From NCBI GenBank assembly GCA_045598105.1, contig JAZLLK010000069.1, forward strand, positions 1 through 53,545: 53,545 nucleotides of DNA. Direction: 5' to 3'. This document shows positions 6,341 to 15,000 of this stretch, in pieces (within the stretch, counting starts at the first letter, position 1; each line of letters begins with the position of its first letter). The translations under genes were made by a program, and so were the position numbers. The stretch is from UBA1205 sp045598105. GTDB lineage: Bacteria > Bacteroidota > Bacteroidia > Bacteroidales > WCHB1-69. Below the pieces are notes generated by a model that did no database searches, was not told where the DNA came from, and saw nothing but the letters and a program-made list of their open reading frames with translations.

Positions 6341-9199
6341 ATGGATTTTTTTAAAGAGCTCTTTAATTTAAACAATAACAGTGACAATATAGACGGGGAA
6401 GTATTGGATACTGTAACCTATGACAATGTGTCAGCAGTTATGGCAGGAAAAAAGTCTGCTTCGGGCCTGGTGAATACGCGTGTGAGCACTCGTCCTCAGG
6501 TAGCGGCTGCTCAGGTGTGCAATGATGTGGTATCACAAGTAAACGACACTCCTACAGATATTAAATCACAAGTACAAGAACCTGTATTACAAATGGAAGA
6601 TAATAAAGAAAAAGAAATTACAGACGAACCGGAAGACCAATTCTACAGCAGAAGCATAGGTACCAATAGCCGTACCTATCCGGTAGAAGAAGTGCAAAAA
6701 GAAGCCACACGATATTTTAACGGAGACCTTATGGTGGCCAATGTATGGATTAATAAATACGCCTTACGTGACGGTAACGGCAACCTGTACGAACTCACTC
6801 CTGACGACATGCACAAGCGTTTGTCCAGTGAATTTGCCCGTATAGAACAAAAATATCCTAATCCGTTGAGCGAAGCTCAAATCAACCAGCTGCTGAAGAA
6901 CTTTCAATACATAGTACCGCAAGGCAGTCCTATGTTTGGTATAGGTAATCCTTTCCAAATAGCCTCCCTTTCTAATTGCTTTGTAATAGGCAACGGCAGT
7001 AATTCCGACTCCTACGGCTCTATTATGAAAATAGACGAAGAGCAGGTACAGCTTATGAAACGTCGTGGCGGCGTAGGTCATGACCTGTCACACATACGCC
7101 CTGAAGGCAGCCTGGTACATAATAGTGCTCTTACCTCCACAGGTATAGTTCCCTTTATGGAACGCTACTCTAATTCTACCCGTGAAGTAGCTCAGGGAGG
7201 CCGCAGAGGAGCACTCATGCTTAGCATATCGGTAAAGCACCCCGACGCCGAAAAATTCATAGATGCAAAATTGGAACAAGGCAAAATTACCGGTGCCAAC
7301 GTATCGGTAAAATTAGATGATGAATTCATGAAATGTGTAAAATCGGGTGCTCCCTACATACAACAATACCCCATTTACACCCATAATCCCATGGTAAGAA
7401 AAGAAATTAACGCTAAAAAGCTTTGGGACAAAATTATCCACAATGCATGGAAAGCGGCAGAGCCGGGCGTATTGTTTTGGGATACCATACTCAATGAATC
7501 CATACCCGACTGCTACAGGGAATACGGATTTGAAACCGTATCTACCAACCCCTGCGGTGAAATACCCTTATGCCCCTATGACAGTTGCCGCCTCATAGCC
7601 ATTAACCTATACAGCTACGTAGATCATCCGTTTACTCCTCAAGCCACATTCAATTTTGACAAATTCAAAAAACATGTAGGCATAGCCCAAAGGCTCATGG
7701 ATGACCTTATAGACATGGAAATGGAAAAAATAGACCTTATTTTGGACAAAATTCATCATGACCCCGAAAGCGAGCATATTAAACGCGTAGAAGAAGAATT
7801 ATGGACCAAAATAAAAGACAAATCCTCCAAAGGACGTCGTACCGGCTTAGGCATTACCGCTGAAGGCGATATGTTGGCAGCACTGGGCATACGCTATGGC
7901 TCGGAAGAAGCCATTGCCTTCTCTACCGAAGTACATAAGCAGTTGGCCTTATCAGCCTATCGCAGCTCGGTAGAAATGGCCAAAGAAAGAGGTAAATTTC
8001 CCGTATATAATGCAGCAAAAGAAATATACAACCCCTTTATACATCGTATAAAAGAAGCTGACCCTGAATTATATCAGGATATGTGTACCCATGGCCGCCG
8101 AAATATAGCCCTGCTTACCGTAGCCCCCACAGGCAGCGTAAGCATGTGTACACAAACCACCTCCGGCATAGAACCCGTATTTATGATAGCTTACACCCGT
8201 CGTCGTAAGGTAAATCCTAATGACACCAATGTAAGAGTGGATTTTGTGGACAAAAACGGAGACTCTTTTGAAGAATATCAGGTACTGCACCCCAAATTTG
8301 CCGTATGGGCTCAACTTAACGGCTACGATGTGGAAAAGCTCAAAGCCATGAAGAGTGAAGAGTTGAATGCCATTATAGCCAAATCGCCTTACTACAAAGC
8401 TACCGCTCATGACATAGATTGGACCATGAAAGTACGCCTGCAGGGTGCCATTCAAAAATGGGTGGACCACTCCATAAGCGTTACTGTGAATATACCCGAA
8501 AACGCCAGCGAATCGGTGGTAAGCGACGTGTATAAAACAGCATGGGAATGCGGCTGTAAAGGTATGACCATATACCGTGAAGGCTCTCGTGACGGCGTAC
8601 TTATAAGCGAAAGTGAAAAGAAGAAAACCCATGCCGGCAACGGTGCCGCCTTTGGGGATGCCCTTGTAGCCAAACGCCCCGACAAACTGGAAGCTGACGT
8701 AATACGTTTTCGTAACAAAGAAGAAGAATGGATAGCCGTGGTAGGCCTGGTAGAAGGCCGCCCATACGAAATATTCACCGGTAAAGCCGACGCTTTCTAC
8801 CTGCATCCCGCCATAAAGAAAGGATGGGTAGTAAGAGTAAAACAAGGCAATGAACCGGCCAGATATGATTTCACCTTTATAGACAAACAGGGCTATGAAG
8901 GTATCGTATGCGGCCTGTCACGTATGTTCAATGAAGAATACTGGAACTATGCCAAATTAATATCCGGCGTACTACGCTATGGCATGCCGCTGCCCAGCGT
9001 GGTTAACCTGGTATCTAAGCTCCACTTTGATGATGATAACATTATGACATGGAAAAATGGTGTGGCCCGTGCCCTTAAAAACTACATAAAAGACGGCACC
9101 AAGGTAAAACAGGCCTGTCCCGAATGCGGTCAGGAATCACTGGTATACAAGGACGGATGCGTTACCTGCGTAAACTGCGGTCACTCCAAATGCGGTTGA
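6341..9199 (+). CDS. nrdJ: Adenosylcobalamin-dependent (class II) ribonucleotide reductase
   Basis: Makes deoxyribonucleotides from ribonucleotides using a B12-derived radical, independent of oxygen. The catalytic core shows C213 in SNCFVIGN, the radical cysteine C405 and E407 in NPCGEIPL, and C416 eleven residues later, the usual redox partner of C213. KRRGGVGHDLSHIRP and LTVAPTGSVS are further family motifs. The C-terminus ends in a zinc/redox tail: C926-x2-C929, then C940, C943, C946 and C951. Length is 952. The first ~100 residues are low-complexity, acidic and polar, unlike the compact core that begins near YFNGDLMVANVW. It is a single-gene transcript between the promoter at 6220 and the terminator at 9229-9257. 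Function requires cobalamin supply, not encoded here. Confidence 0.95.
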   Translation: MDFFKELFNLNNNSDNIDGEVLDTVTYDNVSAVMAGKKSASGLVNTRVSTRPQVAAAQVCNDVVSQVNDTPTDIKSQVQEPVLQMEDNKEKEITDEPEDQFYSRSIGTNSRTYPVEEVQKEATRYFNGDLMVANVWINKYALRDGNGNLYELTPDDMHKRLSSEFARIEQKYPNPLSEAQINQLLKNFQYIVPQGSPMFGIGNPFQIASLSNCFVIGNGSNSDSYGSIMKIDEEQVQLMKRRGGVGHDLSHIRPEGSLVHNSALTSTGIVPFMERYSNSTREVAQGGRRGALMLSISVKHPDAEKFIDAKLEQGKITGANVSVKLDDEFMKCVKSGAPYIQQYPIYTHNPMVRKEINAKKLWDKIIHNAWKAAEPGVLFWDTILNESIPDCYREYGFETVSTNPCGEIPLCPYDSCRLIAINLYSYVDHPFTPQATFNFDKFKKHVGIAQRLMDDLIDMEMEKIDLILDKIHHDPESEHIKRVEEELWTKIKDKSSKGRRTGLGITAEGDMLAALGIRYGSEEAIAFSTEVHKQLALSAYRSSVEMAKERGKFPVYNAAKEIYNPFIHRIKEADPELYQDMCTHGRRNIALLTVAPTGSVSMCTQTTSGIEPVFMIAYTRRRKVNPNDTNVRVDFVDKNGDSFEEYQVLHPKFAVWAQLNGYDVEKLKAMKSEELNAIIAKSPYYKATAHDIDWTMKVRLQGAIQKWVDHSISVTVNIPENASESVVSDVYKTAWECGCKGMTIYREGSRDGVLISESEKKKTHAGNGAAFGDALVAKRPDKLEADVIRFRNKEEEWIAVVGLVEGRPYEIFTGKADAFYLHPAIKKGWVVRVKQGNEPARYDFTFIDKQGYEGIVCGLSRMFNEEYWNYAKLISGVLRYGMPLPSVVNLVSKLHFDDDNIMTWKNGVARALKNYIKDGTKVKQACPECGQESLVYKDGCVTCVNCGHSKCG

Positions 9200-9228
9200 T
9201 AATTTCTTTGTTTAATAACCAATATAAT

Positions 9229-9257
9229 GGAGCAGATACTTATATCTGCTCCTTTTT
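9229..9257 (+). terminator. Rho-independent terminator of nrdJ
   Basis: GGAGCAGATA (9229-9238) pairs perfectly with TATCTGCTCC (9243-9252) around a 4-base loop, followed by TTTTT. It lies 30 bases past the nrdJ stop. It also shows that the in-frame ATG at 9227 cannot be the start of the next gene. Confidence 0.88.
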
Positions 9258-9262
9258 CAATA

Positions 9263-9694
9263 ATGATAATAGACGTAAACAATATTAATTTTAAAAACAG
9301 GCTGCCCCTGCAAATAAGAATGACCGATATAGACGCCCTACATCACGTAAATAACGGCATTATATGCTCTTATTTCGACTTGGGTCGCCTCCATTATATG
9401 AAAGAAGTAAGCGGAAAATTTGAACTACAAGATATAGAAATGGTTCTGGTGCACACCGAGTACGACTTCTTCAGTTCCATCCGCTTTAATGACAGCATAG
9501 CAGTAGACACCACCGTACTTGAATTTGGTAACAAAAGCGTAAAAATGATACAGCGTATTATTAATACCACCACCCAAAAAAGTTGCTGTGCGTGCTATTC
9601 CGTGCTTTCAGGCTATAATCATGAACAGGACTGCTCTGCCCCCATTAGCGAAGAATTTAAGCGTAGAGTAATGGCATACGAGCGTAAACGATAA
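9263..9694 (+). CDS. Acyl-CoA thioesterase, 4HBT hotdog family
   Basis: A small cytoplasmic hotdog-fold thioesterase of the 4-hydroxybenzoyl-CoA/YbgC-like type, 143 residues from the chosen start. The signature RMTDIDALHHVNNG holds the conserved Asp followed by HVNN, then YFDLGR, and later a strand with VVLEFG-like spacing (TTVLEFGNKS). The upstream in-frame ATG at 9227 lies within the nrdJ terminator, so ATG 9263 (MIIDVNNINF) is preferred. No consensus promoter is visible between the terminator and this start, so expression may depend on readthrough or a weaker promoter. The acyl substrate is unknown. Confidence 0.82.
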   Translation: MIIDVNNINFKNRLPLQIRMTDIDALHHVNNGIICSYFDLGRLHYMKEVSGKFELQDIEMVLVHTEYDFFSSIRFNDSIAVDTTVLEFGNKSVKMIQRIINTTTQKSCCACYSVLSGYNHEQDCSAPISEEFKRRVMAYERKR

Positions 9695-9750
9695 AACACA
9701 CATCTATAGCGGTTTTTTTAAGGCAAACGGGCCGCTAATGATGCAAATAC

Positions 9751-9758
9751 TACATTTG
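9751..9758 (+). promoter_or_regulatory. -7 promoter box of the GlsB-like gene
   Basis: TACATTTG matches TAnnTTTG, 25 bases before the ATG at 9784. It overlaps the right arm of an 8-bp inverted repeat, AAGGCAAA at 9720-9727 and TTTGCCTT at 9755-9762, which could be an operator or chance. Confidence 0.6.
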
Positions 9759-9783
9759 CCTTTCATATAAAAAAATTTACACT

Positions 9784-10023
9784 ATGGGTATTATTCTTTC
9801 ATTAGTAATTGGTGTGCTGGCCGGATTTTTAGGCAGCAAAATTTTTAGCGGAAGCGGAAAAGGCTTACTTATTAACCTCATAGTAGGTGTAATAGGCGGT
9901 TTTTTGGGCGGATGGATATTCAGCCTGCTCGGCATAGGTGGCGGCGGACTATTGTGGCAACTCATAAGCGCTACCGTAGGTGCCATACTTCTGTTATGGA
10001 TATTATCACTTATAAAGAAATAA
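9784..10023 (+). CDS. GlsB/YeaQ/YmgE family stress-response membrane protein
   Basis: A 79-residue inner-membrane protein with three hydrophobic, glycine-rich segments (residues about 2-17, 27-47 and 52-76) and a charged KK end. The pattern GVLAGFLGSKIF and GVIGGFLGGWIF is characteristic of the transglycosylase-associated/GlsB family (PF04226). Members are stress-induced in several bacteria, but their molecular role is unclear. It has its own promoter and a strong terminator, so it is a single-gene unit. Confidence 0.88.
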   Translation: MGIILSLVIGVLAGFLGSKIFSGSGKGLLINLIVGVIGGFLGGWIFSLLGIGGGGLLWQLISATVGAILLLWILSLIKK

Positions 10024-10055
10024 CTATAGGCATCATTTTTATATTGCTTATTACC

Positions 10056-10097
10056 AATAAAGCGTTTGTTAATATAACAAACGCTTTATTGTTTTTT
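10056..10097. terminator. Terminator between convergent genes
   Basis: A perfect 16-bp stem (10056-10071 with 10075-10090) closes a 3-base loop. It is followed on the plus strand by G and seven T, and flanked by A/T on the other side. It ends the GlsB-like gene and may also stop the leftward kdsC operon. Confidence 0.85.
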
Positions 10098-10117
10098 TCC
10101 TTTTTTTGCAGAATATA

Positions 10118-10663
10118 CTACCACACATAAGCCTCAGGAAGCAGCCATTTACCCTGCGCACGCAGTGTTTGCTCTATAATATCCCGTGCACAGCCTTCGC
10201 CTCCCTTGCGTATGGATATGTAGTCGGCTATAGATTGTATTTCCGGCACGGCATCGGCAGGACATGTTTTTAATCCTACCAACTGCATTACCCTGTAATC
10301 AGGAATATCATCTCCCATATATGCCACATTTTCGGCTAATATGTGCTTGCGCTCTATATATTCGTGAAATTCCAATATCTTATTATTACTATGTATAATA
10401 TCAGCTCCCAAGTTATTTTCAAACCTGTGCTTACCGCATAGGTATGCATCATAATTACCCGTTAATATACACACATTATAACCTTGCTTTACGGCATATT
10501 GTATAGCATAACCATCCTTTACATTGGTTACGGCTATGGAATTGCATACCACCTCATCTTTGGTTTTGAACGGAAGCGTTATCACTTTACCATTGGTCAT
10601 TACACCATCAAAATCAAAAATAAAAGTGTTAATATACTTCAATTTCTCCTTATAATTTTTCAT
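10118..10663 (-). CDS. kdsC: 3-deoxy-D-manno-octulosonate 8-phosphate phosphatase
   Basis: HAD-superfamily phosphatase that converts KDO-8-phosphate to KDO, needed for the lipid A-core of LPS. The 181-residue length is that of the cap-less KdsC type. Nucleophile D17 and acid/base D19 lie in FDFDGVMTNG. The later motif GDDIPDYRVM and the tail PADAVPEIQ...GGEG match KdsC. The start overlaps the end of the DUF2520 gene by 14 bases, so translation is coupled. It is the last gene of the leftward operon that begins near 18.13 kb. Confidence 0.9.
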   Translation of the reverse strand: MKNYKEKLKYINTFIFDFDGVMTNGKVITLPFKTKDEVVCNSIAVTNVKDGYAIQYAVKQGYNVCILTGNYDAYLCGKHRFENNLGADIIHSNNKILEFHEYIERKHILAENVAYMGDDIPDYRVMQLVGLKTCPADAVPEIQSIADYISIRKGGEGCARDIIEQTLRAQGKWLLPEAYVW

Positions 10664-11432
10664 CTTTTTTACGTTTGGATTGTTGTTCCTGTATAGTTTG
10701 AGTAAGATAGCGATACAAATTACGTTTATGATCGTTATCTAACATTGCTATTTGCTTATTTATAATATTCCAGTCCATACGGCTGGCAGGGCCCGTTTGT
10801 GCCTCATAAGGATGCATATAATCCACCTTAGAGGCGGTTTCCTTTATAAGCGGCTTAATAATATCAAAACTTATATGCTCCTTGTCCAATATTTCCTTGG
10901 CTAAACCGTACAAGGCATTGGTAAAATTGCTGGCTATTACACCGGCCAAATGCAAACGTGAACGCTGGCTCATATTCAAATGGAACACCTGCCTGCCTAT
11001 ATTTTCAGCTATACCCTGCAACAGCTGCAATGTATATTCATTAGAAGCCTCCACACACATGGGCACCTCCGCAAAATTCACCTGCTTGGCTTTGTTAAAA
11101 GTTTGAAACGGATACATTACCCCGTAATTAACCCCTGTGGCTGCCAATATGCTCATATCCATACATCCTGAAGTGTGCACATATACAGCCTTGCCTATAG
11201 GCAACTGAGGTACTATATCGGCATATACATCATCCTTAAGTGACAATATGTTCACTTCGGCAGGCTGCAATAGGGCTATATCACTCACCCCCCTGGCCTG
11301 CACCCGGGCCGCTAAAGCACAGGCATTATCCTCATGTCTGCTATATACCATACCTATGGTATAACCACACTCCTTAAGCCGGTAGGCCATATGCCATGCC
11401 ACATTGCCGGCACCTATAATATTTATATTCAC
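10650..11432 (-). CDS. Rossmann-like and DUF2520 domain protein
   Basis: A 260-residue cytoplasmic protein. An N-terminal NAD(P)-binding fold, GAGNVAWHMA at residues 7-16, is followed by a helical DUF2520 domain with SRLHLAGVIASNFTN. The overall layout resembles 6-phosphogluconate-dehydrogenase-like or pyrroline-carboxylate-reductase-like enzymes. Its substrate is unknown. The neighbourhood next to kdsC and rdgB is commonly seen in Bacteroidota. It lies 4 bases after rdgB and overlaps kdsC by 14 bases. The last 15 residues are very basic (QSKRKKDEKL). Confidence 0.85.
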   Translation of the reverse strand: MNINIIGAGNVAWHMAYRLKECGYTIGMVYSRHEDNACALAARVQARGVSDIALLQPAEVNILSLKDDVYADIVPQLPIGKAVYVHTSGCMDMSILAATGVNYGVMYPFQTFNKAKQVNFAEVPMCVEASNEYTLQLLQGIAENIGRQVFHLNMSQRSRLHLAGVIASNFTNALYGLAKEILDKEHISFDIIKPLIKETASKVDYMHPYEAQTGPASRMDWNIINKQIAMLDNDHKRNLYRYLTQTIQEQQSKRKKDEKL

Positions 11433-11436
11433 TATA

Positions 11437-12015
11437 TTATAAATTAATTAAAAAACGCGACAGCTGCTCCATTGCCCTTCCACGGTGGCTAATGGCGTTT
11501 TTTTGTGATAAAGCCATTTCGGCAAACGATTCACTATACCCTACGGGTAAAAATATAGGATCATATCCAAACCCTTCTTTGCCGTGCTTTTCACACAATA
11601 TTTCACCTTCCACCCTGCCTTCAAACAGGTATTCCTTATTGTCCCATATAAGAGCTATTACCGTTCTAAAACAGGCTTTGCGGTCGGCTATACCCTTCAT
11701 TTCGGCAAGTACCTTGTTCATATTGTCTTCAAATGAACAATGCAAGCCTGCATAACGTGCCGAATACACTCCGGGACGTCCGTTTAAAGATGCTATTTCC
11801 AAGCCGGTATCATCAGCAAAACAGTTTTGATGATATCGTTCATATACAAAGCGGGCCTTTTGCAGGGCATTGCCCTGCAAGGTATCCTGCTCCTCGGGAA
11901 TATCTTCATTACACCCTATTTCCTTAAGAGAAATTATATGATACTTATTGCCCAATATGGAACGGACTTCTTCCAACTTGTGAGCATTATTACTGGCAAA
12001 TATTATATCTTTCAT
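11437..12015 (-). CDS. rdgB: XTP/dITP (non-canonical purine NTP) pyrophosphatase
   Basis: House-cleaning enzyme that hydrolyses dITP and XTP to monophosphates, keeping deaminated purines out of DNA. The 192-residue protein starts with FASNNAHKLEEV and carries ADDTGLEI, RPGVYSARYAG, GFGYDPIF and the late SHRGRA motif, all diagnostic for RdgB/HAM1. It lies 2 bases after the PorU2-like gene and 4 bases before the DUF2520 gene, inside one leftward operon. Confidence 0.95.
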   Translation of the reverse strand: MKDIIFASNNAHKLEEVRSILGNKYHIISLKEIGCNEDIPEEQDTLQGNALQKARFVYERYHQNCFADDTGLEIASLNGRPGVYSARYAGLHCSFEDNMNKVLAEMKGIADRKACFRTVIALIWDNKEYLFEGRVEGEILCEKHGKEGFGYDPIFLPVGYSESFAEMALSQKNAISHRGRAMEQLSRFLINL

Positions 12016-12017
12016 TA

Positions 12018-15000
12018 TTATCGCATTATCACCATTTTGCCAAAACCCTTCTTAAAGGCTTTGTCATTGGTCGATTTACTGTTAAGTTCTACTTCTTTAT
12101 CATTTATTTTTGTTACTACTCTATATAAATACACCCCGTTAGCCAATACATTACCGTACATATCACAGCCGTCCCATGCGTAATCGGTAATGTTATTACC
12201 TATTTTAAGCGGACCCAATTCGCTCATGTCTATTTCTTTTACCACCTTACCGCTTATGGTAAGTATTTGTATTTTCATATAAGTAGGCAACTCCTTTCCT
12301 GTAAGAGTGAATACAAACTGCGTGCGGGTGGAAAAAGGATTAGGATAATTATATATTTCAGTAATAGTGGACTTATTTACCACCCTGAACGATACCACAT
12401 AAGCATTAGCCCCGGAGGAATTATTCGACTTATCGGTGGCCTCCACCCTTAAATAATACACACCGTCTTCCATAAACTCGCCCATAAAATTTATTTGACA
12501 CTTATTACGGGTGTTTTGGGCCGGTACAAATTGTAATATCTCCATGTTATCCGCATAAAACGGTACATATTTGTATGCTGATGCTCCGGGTGATTTAAGA
12601 TACACTTTTATTTTGGAAGTATCGCTCATTTCATTGAGTAACATGTATTTATTTTCGTCCTTTACGGTTATTTGTATATAAGGCCGCGCCGATACAAGCT
12701 CTCCGTCCATTATATGATACCCGTCAAAAGTAACGTCTAACAAAGGATTAATACTGTCACTTACCACATAAAAAGGCACATCTACATAGTTGTTATAATG
12801 ATATTTTTCCTTTTGGTCACTGTTAGGATTGAATTCCACTCTCAATAACTGATTGCCCTGCAGCTCTGTCGTGGGTATTACGGCACTATCAGTAAGTATG
12901 CTGCCGGCAGCATGACTGTTTACCCTGTTATACTGCGTATATACTTCCGTGTTTTTATTAATTACGGTGTATTTTATAAGCAAATCATCCATATTGGCAT
13001 GGCTTACATTTTTGGTAGAGGCTGCAATACGCGCACTATCGCCTTGCTGTATGGTATCTGTGTAAAAATAATATCCGTTACCGCATACCGCTGTTTCGGG
13101 TATATCGTCATAATATAATTGTAAGCGTTTTATGCGGGGTATGGTACGGTTAGCATAGTCATGTATGTGTAATTCCAACCTCAATTCCGGATATAATACC
13201 GCACTTATTTTTCTATTCAAATCATAATCACGGGCCGTGGCATAATTAATACCCGATATGAGCAGGGTGGCCTTGCCGCCGGGATCTATTCCATATATAT
13301 CGGCTGTAACGGAATCATCGGCCAGGGTATCATTGCTAAGCAGTTCCCAGCTAAACGACTCCCACCTTTGTGCCGGACCAAAAGTTTCACTCACCATTTT
13401 ACCGCTGCCGGCAGGCACCTGCATTTCGGCACCTATTACGGTAAGGTATTGGCCGTTATTACTGCCTACGGCCTCCCGTATGCAGGGATCATTGGCCACA
13501 GCTCCCTTCTTACCGAATAATATATAGTCATTATTGGCAGTAAGATATCGTACCTGTGAACTTCCTACCGACTCCCATGCCTGATACTGTTTTTCGGTAA
13601 ACAAATGTGCGGCCGTGTGATTAATGGACATTATCAGCACATAATATCCGTCAGGTATATTTTCCAAAAATATGGCCACGTCCTCTCTTGACACGGAATC
13701 ATCCATGTAAAAATGGAAGCCGTTGGTAGCATAATTACGGCACAAAACCTGCCCGTATCTACCTTTACTTCCGTCAGCAGTGGTTTCATTATTTACCCAG
13801 TTTTCACCCGTTATAGGGTCCAATACCAATATGTGTATAAACGGACGACTTACCATTACACATTGTACTTCGTCAAATATTACATTATTACGTTTTATAT
13901 ACACCTCGGTTTCATAGGCAGCCTCCTCCGACAGGGAATTAAAAAAACGGGTTTTGGCCGTATAAGAATACACACCCTGTGTAAAGGTGAAAGTCTGTGC
14001 TACCGTGTCGGCATGTATATTCCATAACTCGTTATTTTTAAGTTGGTCAAAATGAGCTTGTGAACAACCCGTTCGTCCGTTAATATATTGGAAAGAGTTC
14101 ACTTTAACATAGTCGGTATTGCCGGCCTTTTCCACCTTCCAATAATACACCATACTATCGGTCATAGTAAATGGCAACTTCCATTCCACTATACCATTCG
14201 ATGATGTAACACGGGCAGTTTGCAGCATGGCACTGCTAAAAGCTGAAGAAGTATCTATGCTGAATGTATAAGTGGCAGTACTATTCATATCGGCAGAGGC
14301 CGTTAAGGTAATTACGCTGTCGGGTACTATGGCATAATCATAAGGGTATATAGGCAATATATCGGCCGATATAATATTAAAACTTATAGTAGCCGTATTA
14401 TTGTTTTCGTCATACTCATCGGCTTCGCCCAAAGCATCCAGCATTACCGATATTTTGTTTTCACCGGGACACAGGTCCTTATTCATGGCAAATTTAACGG
14501 TAAGCGCTGACTGATAAGCTGAAGTGGCGGTGAGTATATATTGCTTTACCGATGTTTGGTTAGGATAAAACCTTTCCACGCACACATAAAACGAATCGGG
14601 AGTAAGCTTGCCTTTATTAATAAACTGCAGGTTTATCTCAAAGCTATCCAGTTCGGATGTGAGTATATCGGGCATGGTTTTTATATCACTTTTCACTATT
14701 TCATAGTCCGGCTTATCGGCAGCAGTAAGCCTTAAGCAAGGGTCGCCATGTAGGGTATAATCTATATTTTCACGACCTATGTTATCTGCCACATATTTTA
14801 AGGCCTTTTGTATGCAATATCCTATGGATTTGCCATAATTTTTGCGACATATATTATTATAAAATTCACCGCATGTGGCATTTAATATAAGGCTGCTGCC
14901 TTCGGAAGAAGGCGATACAAAGGCTATGGCACCTTTGCCTGCTATATGTATAAAGCGCTCGCTGTAATTATTGCTGCCGCCAAAAATATTGCCTGCATAG

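Noticed and set aside
8069..8845. Long minus-strand open frame (258 codons) opposite nrdJ
   Set aside because: Antisense shadow of nrdJ; no promoter, no recognisable motif and Tyr/Phe/Gly-biased composition.
9227..9262. Upstream start for the thioesterase (ATG 9227)
   Set aside because: This stretch forms the nrdJ terminator hairpin and its T-run; the family start fits ATG 9263.
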